A DNA stretch of 64,000 nt from Nocardioides sp. Arc9.136. Lineage in GTDB: Bacteria; Actinomycetota; Actinomycetes; Propionibacteriales; Nocardioidaceae. Both the position numbers and the translations under genes were made by a program. Location of the stretch: contig NZ_CP113431.1 in the NCBI RefSeq assembly GCF_030506255.1, positions 806,001 to 870,000 of the forward strand. The letters are read 5' to 3'. Numbering within the stretch: the stretch's first letter is position 1; each line of letters opens with the position of its first letter. The notes beneath the pieces were generated by a model. It was not told where the DNA came from. It saw only the letters and a program-made list of their open reading frames with translations, and did not search any database. Shown here piece by piece: positions 25,164 to 33,565 of the stretch.

Positions 25164-26186
25164 CAGGGCGAAGTGGGGACGTCGTCGGCGCCGGGTGGAG
25201 CTCCCGGTGCGTCGACTCCGCAGTCGTACCACCCGGACGGAGCGCTCCCGCAGGCCCACGACGTCGACGACGTCGCCCGGTCGGTCCTGGCCCGGGTCGG
25301 GGCCCACGACGGGGTGCAGCGCGCCGCCCTGGCGCTGAGCGAGGGCGGTGGTCGCCGGCTGCGCTTCGTCGACAGCGCGGCGGCAGCCGACCCCGCGGAC
25401 CTGCGCTGGTGCCACATCGACGCCTACGACGACGTACCGCTGACCACCGTCGTGCGGACCGGTGAGGCGGTGCACGGGCGGCTCGAGGACTTCACCGGTC
25501 GGTACGTCGCACTGCTGGAGGCCCAGCGCGAGCGCGAGGTGCGGGCGCTGGCGGCCGTGCCGCTGCCGGGGACCGGCTCGCCGATCGGTGGCCTGCTGGT
25601 CTGGTTCTCCGACGCCGAGGCGCTCGACGCCGCGCGGGTCGCCGCGCTCACCGAGCTGGCCCGCCGCGCCTCGGACGCCGTACGCCGGGTCCGGCTGGTC
25701 TCCGGGCGCCAGGGCTCCGACGCGGTGCCCGAGGAGCCGGCGATCCCGGAGGGCGCGCTGACCACCAGCGTGCTGCTCGAGGGCGACCCGCGGGCGACGG
25801 GCGCCGCGCGGCGGTTCCTCCGCGAGCACCTACGCGCCTGGGGCGTCGACGACGAGCCGGTCGACGACGCGCAGCTGTGCCTCTCGGAGCTGGTGACCAA
25901 CGCGGTCGTCCACGCGGGCACGGCATCGGAGCTGCGGGTCGTGCTGGACGACGGCGTGCTGACGGTGACCGTCCGCGACCTCGGCGGCCTCGGCAAGCCC
26001 GCCGTCGGCGGCGAGCCGCACCCCTCCGAGGACCTCGACCCGCTGCGCGTCTACGGCCGCGGCCTGCAGCTGGTCGACGCCCTCTCCCAGCGGTGGGGAT
26101 CCGAGCGCGACGTCACCGGCACCACCGTCTGGTTCACCCTCGAGCTCGGCACCTACGCCCGCACCGACGCGGTCGCCGCCGGCTGA
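25161..26186 (+). CDS. GAF-domain/HATPase regulator (anti-sigma-factor kinase-like)
   Basis: 341 residues. A GAF-like sensory domain (about residues 25-185, with LAAVPLPGTGSPIGGLLVWF) is followed by an HATPase_c domain of the RsbW/SpoIIAB type with N-box LCLSELVTNAVVHAG and G-box region YGRGLQLVDALSQRWG. No phosphatase or receiver domain is visible. Streptomyces and relatives carry many such proteins that phosphorylate anti-sigma antagonists or bind sigma factors in response to small ligands or redox state. No partner sigma factor or STAS gene lies nearby. The start is chosen at GTG 25161 because of the leaderless promoter geometry. Confidence 0.8.
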   Translation: MQGEVGTSSAPGGAPGASTPQSYHPDGALPQAHDVDDVARSVLARVGAHDGVQRAALALSEGGGRRLRFVDSAAAADPADLRWCHIDAYDDVPLTTVVRTGEAVHGRLEDFTGRYVALLEAQREREVRALAAVPLPGTGSPIGGLLVWFSDAEALDAARVAALTELARRASDAVRRVRLVSGRQGSDAVPEEPAIPEGALTTSVLLEGDPRATGAARRFLREHLRAWGVDDEPVDDAQLCLSELVTNAVVHAGTASELRVVLDDGVLTVTVRDLGGLGKPAVGGEPHPSEDLDPLRVYGRGLQLVDALSQRWGSERDVTGTTVWFTLELGTYARTDAVAAG

Positions 26187-26210
26187 GGCCGTTCGCGCCG
26201 CGTCGGGCCG

Positions 26211-27488
26211 CTAGGTCCCGATGCCGATGACCACGCCCGCGATGGCGGCGTTGGACAGGTTGGCGAGGCTGCCGGCCAGGAGTGCCCGCAGGCCCAGCTC
26301 CGCGACGGCCGAGCGGCGCTCGGGCGCGAGCGAGCCGATGGTGCCGATCTGGATGGCGATCGAGGAGATGTTGGCGAAGCCGGCCAGCGCGAAGGTCACC
26401 ACCGCGACGGTCACCGGCGAGAGCGAGTCGACCTGCGGGCCGAAGTCGGCGTACGCCACGAACTCGTTGAGCACGGTCTTCTGACCGATCCACGAGCCCG
26501 CGTCGACCGCCTCCGACCACGGCACGCCCAGCAGCCAGGCCAGCGGCGCGAGCGCCCAGCCGAGGATCTTCTCGAAGGTCAGCCCTTCGGCGCCGAACCA
26601 ACCGCCGACCGCGCCCAGGATGCCGTTGGCCAGCGCGATCAGGGCGATGAAGGCGATCAGCAGCGCGCCCACCGTCACCGCGATCCGGCCGCCGGCGATC
26701 GCGCCGCGGCCGAGGGCGTCGATGGCGTTGCGGGACTCGGTGTCGCGCACGCTGCGCACGTCGAGCTCGTCGAGGTCGGGAACCTCCCGGTCGTCCCCCG
26801 CGCGGGCGGCCTCGAACGGCTCGTCCGGCGTGCTGTCGGGCCACATGATCTTGGCCATCAGCAGGGCGGCGGGAGCGTTCATCACGGTCGCGGCCAGGAG
26901 GTACTCCAGCGGCGCGCCGAGCAGGGAGTAGCCCACGAGCGTCGAGCCGGCCGCCGCGGCGAACCCGGCGGCCATCACGGTGAAGAGCTGGCCCTTGCGC
27001 AGCGAGCGGAGGTACGGCGCGATCATCAGCGGCGCCTCGCTCTGGCCGAGGAAGACCACCGTGCCGGCGTACAGCGACTCCACCTTGCTCACCCGCAGCA
27101 GCCAGGACAGCGCGCCGCCGACGACGTACGTCGCCCACTGCACGACCCGCAGGTAGTACAGCAACCCGACCAGCGCGCCGAGGAACACGATCACCGGCAG
27201 CACCGACAGCGCGAAGACCGTCTCGCCCTCCTCGCCGACCTCGGTCAGCGGGCCGAAGACGAAGGCCGTGCCCTCCTCGGCGTACCCGATGAGCGCGGCC
27301 ACCCGGTCCGAGAGCCAGTCCAGCGCCCGCTCGCCGGGCCCCCACCGCAGCACCAGTGCTGCGAAGGCGACCTGGAGGGCCAGGGCGACCCCGACCGTGC
27401 GCCAGGAGATCCCGCGCCGGTGCTTGGAGAAGGCCACGGCCACCAGCACCAGCACGACCAGGCCGAGCAGCCCGCGCAGAGCGTCCAT
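26211..27488 (-). CDS. nupC: NupC-family concentrative nucleoside transporter
   Basis: 425 residues, predominantly hydrophobic. CNT family motifs include VFLGQSEAPLMIAPYL, YSLLGAPLEYLLAATVMNAPAA, QKTVLNEFVAYADF and the late FALAGFANISSIAIQIGTIG, which matches the conserved G-F-A-N-x-S-S-I block. It couples nucleoside uptake to a sodium or proton gradient. A cytoplasmic charged loop (about residues 225-260) interrupts the core. ATG at 27488 is divergent from the mismatch glycosylase gene. No nucleoside catabolic gene is linked in the window. Confidence 0.93.
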   Translation of the reverse strand: MDALRGLLGLVVLVLVAVAFSKHRRGISWRTVGVALALQVAFAALVLRWGPGERALDWLSDRVAALIGYAEEGTAFVFGPLTEVGEEGETVFALSVLPVIVFLGALVGLLYYLRVVQWATYVVGGALSWLLRVSKVESLYAGTVVFLGQSEAPLMIAPYLRSLRKGQLFTVMAAGFAAAAGSTLVGYSLLGAPLEYLLAATVMNAPAALLMAKIMWPDSTPDEPFEAARAGDDREVPDLDELDVRSVRDTESRNAIDALGRGAIAGGRIAVTVGALLIAFIALIALANGILGAVGGWFGAEGLTFEKILGWALAPLAWLLGVPWSEAVDAGSWIGQKTVLNEFVAYADFGPQVDSLSPVTVAVVTFALAGFANISSIAIQIGTIGSLAPERRSAVAELGLRALLAGSLANLSNAAIAGVVIGIGT

Positions 27489-27565
27489 GTCGACGCCGGT
27501 GCCCGCGGGGGACCTGCTCGGAACGTGTGCCCGGTCGACGGCCTGGTCACCGGCCGCGCGTGGTG

Positions 27566-28108
27566 ATGGTCCTCCCGCCGATCGTGGCGCCCGAGCCGGT
27601 CGCGGTCTTCTGCGGCCTGGCCGGTGCGGCCAGCACCAAGCACCGCGACCACTACTACGAGGGCCCGGGCAACAGCTTCTGGCAGTCGCTCCACCTGGCC
27701 GGCTTCACCCCGCGCGAGCTCGCCCCGCACGAGGACCGCCTCCTCGCCGAGCCGGTCGCCGGCACCGCGCTCGGCCTCACCGACCTCGTCGGGCACTGGG
27801 ACCCGCGCTGGGTGGAGATCGACCGGCTCGTCGAGCAGGTGGAGCAGTGGGAGCCGGAGTGGCTGGCAATCACCGGCAAGGGCGCCGCCCACGAGGCCTC
27901 GAAGGCGCTGGGCCGTCGCGGTCGCCCGCACCTCGGCGTCCAGGACTGGTACGTCGGTCCGGCCCAGGTGTTCGTGCTCCCGGGGCCGTCGGGCGCCAAC
28001 CAGCGCCGCGACTACGACGGCCGCCCCAACCGGCTCTCGTGGTGGCGCGACCTGGCGATGATCTGCGGCGTCCCGGGTGGCTCGTCGGACGGCTCGTCGC
28101 CGGGCTGA
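27566..28108 (+). CDS. mug: Mug-type mismatch-specific uracil/thymine DNA glycosylase
   Basis: 180 residues. The UDG-superfamily family 2 fold: N-terminal VAVFCGLAG replaces the usual GINPG-type motif, GPGNSFWQSLHLAGFTPREL follows, GKGAAHEASK in the middle, and VLPGPSGAN is the C-terminal equivalent of the HPSP loop. It should excise uracil, ethenocytosine or thymine mispaired with guanine, which is important in GC-rich DNA. Starts at 27560 (GTG), 27563 (GTG) and 27566 (ATG) are all possible. It sits about 20 bp before a secreted-protein gene with no obvious functional link. Confidence 0.82.
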   Translation: MVLPPIVAPEPVAVFCGLAGAASTKHRDHYYEGPGNSFWQSLHLAGFTPRELAPHEDRLLAEPVAGTALGLTDLVGHWDPRWVEIDRLVEQVEQWEPEWLAITGKGAAHEASKALGRRGRPHLGVQDWYVGPAQVFVLPGPSGANQRRDYDGRPNRLSWWRDLAMICGVPGGSSDGSSPG

Positions 28109-28128
28109 GCGGGGCGCAGGATGGACCT

Positions 28129-28914
28129 ATGAGCCGCTCCGCCCGCCTCGCCGCCCTCGCCCTCCTGCTCGCCGGCACCACCGCCACCGCCGCCCCCGCG
28201 GCGACCGCCGCGCCCGGTGACCCGACGTCCCCCGCCGCCACCGAGCGCACCGCCACCGAGCGCACCGTGACTGAGCGCACCGTCACCGTCCGCGGCGACT
28301 GCGTCCGGCACGGTCGGGTCGTCCTGCGCCAGGACGTCGGGCCGGAGACCACCACGGTGACGGTCCGGGCGCGCGGGATCGCGAACGGGCGCTGGCGCGG
28401 TGAGCACCTGCTCGAGGTGGGCGTCGACGACACGAACGACACGCGCGTGTCGGTGCGGGCCCGCCGGCACGGGTTCGAGACGACCTTCGAGGTGGACGGC
28501 TCCGGCATCGGTGGCGTGCTCGACCTCGGGGCGCCGAGCGGCGGCGCCTGCTCGGTGGCGTACTCCGAGGCCGACGACCTCGTCGTGGTCGGCGACCGCC
28601 GCACCGGCGTCGTCGTCGCCACGCCGGGGCCGCGGAGGCGGCTCACGCGGGCGCACGTCCACTGCCGCCCCGGGACCAGGTGGAGCCTGGCGGTGGAGGC
28701 GAGCGACGAGGACGGCGGCTACGGCTTCGGGGGGAGCGCCGTGCCGTGTCGCCGGGGGAGCGTCGTGGCCCGCGACCTGACCACGGGCAAGCGGGCCTCC
28801 CTGCCAAACACCCTCGAGGTGGTGGCCGAGCGCACCGGCGGGCGCACCCTCCGGCTCCGGTACGACGCCACCGAGCACGCCGCCGCGGAAGCGACCGCGC
28901 CTGTCGCCGGGTGA
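28129..28914 (+). CDS. Secreted protein of unknown function
   Basis: 261 residues. A clear Sec signal peptide (LAALALLLAGTTATAAPAA) is followed by a short Thr/Glu/Arg tandem repeat (ATERTATERTVTERTVTVR) and a beta-rich domain with four cysteines (GDC, GAC, VHC, VPC) that could form two disulfides. No catalytic motif is visible. Its ATG is 20 bp after the glycosylase stop. I do not recognise the family. Confidence 0.6.
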   Translation: MSRSARLAALALLLAGTTATAAPAATAAPGDPTSPAATERTATERTVTERTVTVRGDCVRHGRVVLRQDVGPETTTVTVRARGIANGRWRGEHLLEVGVDDTNDTRVSVRARRHGFETTFEVDGSGIGGVLDLGAPSGGACSVAYSEADDLVVVGDRRTGVVVATPGPRRRLTRAHVHCRPGTRWSLAVEASDEDGGYGFGGSAVPCRRGSVVARDLTTGKRASLPNTLEVVAERTGGRTLRLRYDATEHAAAEATAPVAG

Positions 28915-29029
28915 CCGTGCAGCCGTCTGACCTGCGGGTACGCGGAGTGGTCCGGACCGGTCCCCACGGACTTCCGGCGAGACACGCCGATCAGGTTGCG
29001 CCCCGCTCCACCCCGGCGTACGGTTCCAC

Positions 29030-29076
29030 CACATCTAGTACTTACACGGATGTAGTTATCCACATCTAGTGCACAG
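29030..29076 (+). promoter_or_regulatory. Paired NrdR-like boxes overlapping a DnaA box, upstream of nrdR-nrdJ
   Basis: CCACATCTAGTACTTA (29030-29045) and CCACATCTAGTGCACA (29061-29076) share the first 11 bases and start exactly 31 bp apart, the three-helical-turn spacing known for tandem NrdR boxes. Between them, overlapping the second, TTATCCACA (29057-29065) is a perfect canonical DnaA box. The region is AT-rich relative to its surroundings. Confidence 0.75.
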
Positions 29077-29203
29077 CACCAGGGTGGAAGCCCCACAGAA
29101 GGCCCGTTGTTCTACACAGGGACGGGCCGGATATCCCCAGACGATCCACAGGCCGGCACACCCCTCGCAGGGTGTCCGAGGCGCGCCCGGAAGGAGGACC
29201 CGC

Positions 29204-29683
29204 ATGCACTGCCCGTACTGCCGTGGCACCGACACCCGGGTCCTCGACTCCCGGGTCGCCGACGACGGCGGCTCGATCCGCCGGCGCCGTACCTGCTCGT
29301 CGTGCTCGAAGCGGTTCACCACCGTCGAGCAGATGCAGCTGACCGTGCTCAAGCGCAGCGGCGCCACCGAGCCGTTCACCCGCGAGAAGGCCGTCGCCGG
29401 CGTCCGGAAGGCCTGCAAGGGCCGCCCGGTCACCGAGGACCAGCTCGCCTGCCTCGGCCAGGCGGTCGAGGACGCCCTCCGGCTCGCCGGGGCCGCGGAG
29501 ATCCCGGCGCACGAGGTCGGCCTGGCCATCCTCGGCCCGCTCCGCGAGCTCGACGAGGTCGCCTACCTGCGGTTCGCGAGCGTCTACCGCGCCTTCGAGA
29601 GCGCCGACGACTTCGAGGACGAGATCGCCAAGCTCCGCGCCGACCGCCCCGCGGTCGACCACGAGCCCCAGCCCACGGGCTGA
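29204..29683 (+). CDS. nrdR: Transcriptional repressor NrdR
   Basis: 159 residues. A zinc ribbon with Cys3, Cys6, Cys31 and Cys34 (MHCPYC... TCSSC) followed by an ATP-cone domain ([23 protein letters not shown]). NrdR senses ATP/dATP and represses ribonucleotide reductase genes by binding tandem NrdR boxes. The ATG at 29204 follows AAGGAGGA. It lies directly upstream of nrdJ, an arrangement I recall from Streptomyces, so it probably represses its own operon through the boxes at 29030-29076. Confidence 0.97.
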   Translation: MHCPYCRGTDTRVLDSRVADDGGSIRRRRTCSSCSKRFTTVEQMQLTVLKRSGATEPFTREKAVAGVRKACKGRPVTEDQLACLGQAVEDALRLAGAAEIPAHEVGLAILGPLRELDEVAYLRFASVYRAFESADDFEDEIAKLRADRPAVDHEPQPTG

Positions 29684-29691
29684 CCACAGAC

Positions 29692-29727
29692 CGCCCGGCA
29701 CGTAGTGGGGAAGCTGCGTGCCGGGCG
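29692..29727 (+). terminator. Hairpin between nrdR and nrdJ
   Basis: An 11-bp perfect stem CGCCCGGCACG/CGTGCCGGGCG with a 14-nt loop begins 8 nt after the nrdR stop. It may attenuate or separate expression of the two genes. Confidence 0.65.
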
Positions 29728-29751
29728 CACCAATCCTTCCCCCGCAGGACT

Positions 29752-29790
29752 GTCGGTGGCGCCCGCCACCATGGACGTGGAGCCACCGAC
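29752..29790 (+). other. Second hairpin in the nrdJ leader with an alternative pairing
   Basis: GTCGGTGGC (29752-29760) can pair with GCCACCGAC (29782-29790). The inner GGTGGC (29755-29760) can instead pair with GCCACC (29765-29770). The two folds are mutually exclusive. I see no cobalamin-riboswitch B12 box here. Confidence 0.5.
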
Positions 29791-29863
29791 GGACCGCTGA
29801 GCCCGACTCAGCACCTACTCAGCACACAGCCGACACGAAGCAGCACGGGACAAGGGAGACGGC

Positions 29864-32773
29864 ATGACGGAGACGGTGAGCGGCGCAGCCACCAGCGGCG
29901 CAGCGGCAGGCAAGCGCCTCACGATCGAGCGGGTGTTCAGCACCGCCGGCGTGCACCCCTACGACGAGATCACCTGGGAGCGTCGCGACGTCGTCCAGAC
30001 GAACTGGAAGACCGGCGCGGCCGTCTTCGAGCAGCGCGGCGTGGAGTTCCCGGACTTCTGGTCGGTCAACGCCTCGACCATCGTCACCACCAAGTACTTC
30101 CGCGGCGCCGTCGGCACCGACGCCCGCGAGACGAGCCTCAAGCAGCTCGTCGACCGGGTCGTCAAGACCTACACCAAGGCCGGCCGCGAGCACGGCTACT
30201 TCGCCACCGAGGGCGACGCCGAGGTCTTCGAGCACGAGCTCACCTGGCTCCTGGTCCACCAGTACTTCTCGTTCAACAGCCCCGTCTGGTTCAACGTCGG
30301 CACCCCGTCGCCGCAGCAGGTCTCCGCCTGCTTCATCCTCTCCGTCGACGACTCGATGGACTCGATCCTGAACTGGTACAAGGAGGAGGGCTTCATCTTC
30401 AAGGGCGGCTCCGGCGCCGGCCTGAACCTCTCCCGCATCCGCTCCTCCAAGGAGCTGCTCTCCTCCGGCGGCACCGCCTCGGGCCCCGTCTCCTTCATGC
30501 GCGGTGCCGACGCCTCCGCGGGCACCATCAAGTCCGGTGGCGCCACCCGCCGCGCGGCGAAGATGGTCGTCCTCGACGTCGACCACCCCGACATCGAGGA
30601 GTTCGTGCAGACCAAGGCGCGCGAGGAGGACAAGATCCGCGCCCTGCGCGACGCCGGGTTCGACATGGACCTCGGCGGCGCCGACATCACCTCGGTGCAG
30701 TACCAGAACGCCAACAACTCCGTCCGCGTCTCCGACGAGTTCATGCGTGCGGTCGAGGACGGCACCGAGTTCGGCCTGCGTGCCCGGATGACCGGCGAGG
30801 TCATCGAGAAGGTCGACGCCCGCGACCTGTTCCGCAAGATCGCCACCGCCGCCTGGGAGTGCGCCGACCCGGGCCTGCAGTACGACGACACGATCAACGA
30901 CTGGCACACCAACCCCGAGACCGGCCGGATCACCGCGTCCAACCCGTGCTCGGAGTACATGTCGCTCGACAACTCCTCGTGCAACCTGGCGTCGCTGAAC
31001 CTGCTGAAGTTCCTCAAGGACGACGACACCTTCGACGGCGAGCTCTTCGCGAAGGCCGTGGAGTTCATCATCACCGCGATGGACATCTCCATCTGCTTCG
31101 CCGACTTCCCGACCGAGGCGATCGGCCAGACCACCGTCGACTACCGCCAGCTCGGCATCGGCTACGCCAACCTCGGCGCGCTGCTGATGGCGATGGGCCT
31201 CGGCTACGACTCCGAGGGTGGCCGCTCGATGGCCGCGACCATCACCTCGCTGATGACCGGCACCTCCTACAAGCGCTCCGCCGAGCTCGCCGCGATCGTC
31301 GGCCCCTACAACGGCTACGCCCGCAACGCCGACGCCCACAAGCGCGTCATGCGCAAGCACCAGGCGGCCAACGACGCGGTCCGCACCGTCCACATCGCCG
31401 ACGCCCAGGTCCACAAGCTCGCCACCAAGGCGTGGGCCGACGTCATCGCGCTGGGGGAGACCAACGGCTTCCGCAACGCTCAGGCCTCGGTGCTCGCGCC
31501 CACCGGCACCATCGGCTTCATGATGGACTGCGACACCACCGGCATCGAGCCCGACTTCTCCCTGGTGAAGTTCAAGAAGCTCGTCGGCGGCGGCTCGATG
31601 CAGATCGTCAACCAGACGATCCCGCGGGCGCTGAAGAAGCTCGGCTACCAGCCCGAGCAGGTCGAGGCGATCGTCGCCTACATCGGCGAGCACGGCCACG
31701 TCATCGACGCGCCGGGCCTCAAGACCGAGCACTACGAGGTCTTCGACACCGCGATGGGCGCCCGCTCCCTCAAGCCGATGGGCCACGTGCGGATGATGGC
31801 CGCCGCCCAGCCGTTCCTTTCGGGTGCCATCTCCAAGACCGTCAACCTGCCGGAGACGGCCACGGTCGAGGAGATCGAGGAGGTCTACCTCCAGTCGTGG
31901 AAGCTCGGCCTGAAGGCGACCGCCATCTACCGGGACAACTGCAAGGTCGGCCAGCCGCTGGCCGACGGCGGCGGCAAGGCCAAGAAGGACGCCGCCGACG
32001 CGGCGGCCGCCACCGAGGCCGCGGCGACCAAGGTCGTGGAGAAGGTCGTCTACGCCCCGACCCGCAAGCGCCTGCCGAAGTCCCGCGTCTCGCGGACCAC
32101 CTCGTTCACCGTGGGTGGCGCCGAGGGCTACATGACCTCGGGTGCGCACGACGACGGCGAGCTCGGCGAGATCTTCCTCAAGCTCGGCAAGCAGGGCTCG
32201 ACCCTGGCCGGCGTGATGGACGCCTTCTCGATCGCCGTCTCGATCGGCCTGCAGTACGGCGTGCCGCTGGAGACCTACGTCTCGAAGTTCACCAACCTGC
32301 GCTTCGAGCCGGCCGGCCTCACCGACGACGCGGACGTCCGGATGGCGCAGTCGATCATGGACTACATCTTCCGCCGCCTTGCTCTGGACTACCTGTCCTT
32401 CGACCAGCGCTCCGCCCTCGGCATCTACTCCGCCGAGGAGCGCCAGCGCCACCTCGAGACCGGCTCGTACGAGCCGGTGGAGGAGACCGGCGGCGCCGCC
32501 GAGCTCATCGACGCCGGCCCGACGTCCCAGGCCGTCGTCGACGCCGAGGTGGCCGACGACGTCGAGGTCGAGACCAAGGACACCCGCGGCGCCGAGGCCC
32601 GCGAGGTCCCGGCCAAGCCCGCCAGCGAGGCCCACACCACGGCCGAGCTCCTGGAGAAGATCAGCGGCACCGCGATCGACTCGCCGCTCTGCTTCACCTG
32701 CGGCACCAAGATGCGCCCCGCCGGCTCCTGCTACGTCTGCGAGGGCTGCGGCAGCACCTCCGGTTGCAGCTGA
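29864..32773 (+). CDS. nrdJ: Adenosylcobalamin-dependent ribonucleotide reductase (class II)
   Basis: 969 residues. Class II RNR that makes dNTPs aerobically or anaerobically using a cobalamin-generated thiyl radical. Visible are FNSPVWFNVG, the FKGGSGAGLNLSRIRSS block, NPCSEYMSLDNSSCNLASLN in the active-site barrel, and PTGTIGFMMDCDTTGIEP. An Ala/Lys-rich linker (KAKKDAADAAAATEAAATK) precedes a C-terminal module ending in CGTKMRPAGSCYVCEGCG, a Cys-rich tail that doubles as zinc ribbon and reductant region in actinobacterial NrdJ. ATG at 29864 has AAGGGAG upstream. A strong terminator follows. Confidence 0.97.
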   Translation: MTETVSGAATSGAAAGKRLTIERVFSTAGVHPYDEITWERRDVVQTNWKTGAAVFEQRGVEFPDFWSVNASTIVTTKYFRGAVGTDARETSLKQLVDRVVKTYTKAGREHGYFATEGDAEVFEHELTWLLVHQYFSFNSPVWFNVGTPSPQQVSACFILSVDDSMDSILNWYKEEGFIFKGGSGAGLNLSRIRSSKELLSSGGTASGPVSFMRGADASAGTIKSGGATRRAAKMVVLDVDHPDIEEFVQTKAREEDKIRALRDAGFDMDLGGADITSVQYQNANNSVRVSDEFMRAVEDGTEFGLRARMTGEVIEKVDARDLFRKIATAAWECADPGLQYDDTINDWHTNPETGRITASNPCSEYMSLDNSSCNLASLNLLKFLKDDDTFDGELFAKAVEFIITAMDISICFADFPTEAIGQTTVDYRQLGIGYANLGALLMAMGLGYDSEGGRSMAATITSLMTGTSYKRSAELAAIVGPYNGYARNADAHKRVMRKHQAANDAVRTVHIADAQVHKLATKAWADVIALGETNGFRNAQASVLAPTGTIGFMMDCDTTGIEPDFSLVKFKKLVGGGSMQIVNQTIPRALKKLGYQPEQVEAIVAYIGEHGHVIDAPGLKTEHYEVFDTAMGARSLKPMGHVRMMAAAQPFLSGAISKTVNLPETATVEEIEEVYLQSWKLGLKATAIYRDNCKVGQPLADGGGKAKKDAADAAAATEAAATKVVEKVVYAPTRKRLPKSRVSRTTSFTVGGAEGYMTSGAHDDGELGEIFLKLGKQGSTLAGVMDAFSIAVSIGLQYGVPLETYVSKFTNLRFEPAGLTDDADVRMAQSIMDYIFRRLALDYLSFDQRSALGIYSAEERQRHLETGSYEPVEETGGAAELIDAGPTSQAVVDAEVADDVEVETKDTRGAEAREVPAKPASEAHTTAELLEKISGTAIDSPLCFTCGTKMRPAGSCYVCEGCGSTSGCS

Positions 32774-32793
32774 CCGCTAGCCGCTCGTACGAC

Positions 32794-32821
32794 GGCCCCG
32801 ACACCGCGAGGTGTCGGGGCC
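32794..32821 (+). terminator. Terminator of nrdJ
   Basis: A perfect 12-bp stem GGCCCCGACACC/GGTGTCGGGGCC with a GCGA tetraloop, 20 nt after the stop, followed by GTTCGTCGTTCG. Confidence 0.85.
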
Positions 32822-32897
32822 GTTCGTCGTTCGCACTCAAACCGATCGGTCCGCGACCGACTAGCTTCCCGAGGATGCGGCTGCCAAGCTGCGCCGC

Positions 32898-33431
32898 GTG
32901 GACGGGTACGTACGGCATGTCAAGGCGACCGTTCCGCCGAGTCGTACGGCGGAGTTGGCTGCGGTCGACCAATTGGCTGGTCAGTTGTTCAGACACATCG
33001 AGGGGACTCGGGACGAGCTGGCCCGCATCCACGTCCACGGGGCCAAGAGCAAGTCGATCCAAGATCACTTCGAGCAACTGCTGTGCCGAGATCTCGGGTT
33101 CAGAGAAGAGGTCGTGCTGACGCCTCAGACGGGTTTGGTGACCCAAGCGCGCCCAGACTTCTTCTACCGAATCGAGGAGAGCCGGGGGATCGTTGCCGAG
33201 GTCGAGCGGGGCGGCACCATCACCAACAACCACGACCTGAAGGACCTCTGGAAGGCGCACGTGGCTCCTGACGCCCATCACCTGTTCCTCGTCGTCCCGT
33301 GGAACAACTGGCGCGAGGACGGCACGCCGAGAGAGCGTCCTTTTCAGACGGTCGCGCGCCGATTGGGGGCTTTCTTCGGAGACCCTCGTCGGGAGATCGA
33401 CGTGTTGAGCGCCCACGTCTTCGCGTACTGA
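32898..33431 (+). CDS. Orphan protein with possible PD-(D/E)XK-nuclease-like core, atypical composition
   Basis: 177 residues starting at a GTG. The central stretch ARPDFFYRIEESRGIVAEVERGGTITNNHD has an Asp followed, after a hairpin-like spacing, by E-V-E, compatible with a PD-(D/E)XK nuclease core (the Lys is replaced by Glu, so activity is uncertain). The N-terminus is helical. Codon use is visibly less GC-biased than its neighbours, with many A/T third positions, suggesting recent transfer. No methyltransferase or other defence gene is adjacent. An alternative reading frame opening at ATG 32875 looks less protein-like. The function is unknown. Confidence 0.55.
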   Translation: MDGYVRHVKATVPPSRTAELAAVDQLAGQLFRHIEGTRDELARIHVHGAKSKSIQDHFEQLLCRDLGFREEVVLTPQTGLVTQARPDFFYRIEESRGIVAEVERGGTITNNHDLKDLWKAHVAPDAHHLFLVVPWNNWREDGTPRERPFQTVARRLGAFFGDPRREIDVLSAHVFAY

Positions 33432-33565
33432 CCCGTCCTGGTCTGAGCGAACGCGGGTCATCCGCGCGCCGGGCGGCTGCTGACGAGCCCCGTCCCTCTG
33501 TCCGATCGTGGGTGACCGTCCGAGGGGTGAAGGCTGGCTCTGCAGTGCCGGGGCAAGATGTCGCC

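Noticed and set aside
29684-29863. Cobalamin riboswitch before nrdJ
   Set aside because: No B12-box (GCCACTG-like) or conserved cobalamin-riboswitch core could be found; only simple hairpins are present.
29107-33120. A 1337-codon plus-strand frame overlapping nrdR and nrdJ
   Set aside because: It is the +1/+2 shadow of nrdR and nrdJ: Arg/His/Pro-rich, no domains, and incompatible with the strong NrdR/NrdJ matches.
32875-33120. Alternative start ATG at 32875 with a TAGCTT -10 element
   Set aside because: It opens a different frame (Trp/Ser/Arg-rich, 81 codons) lacking protein-like features; the GTG frame at 32898 has a plausible fold.
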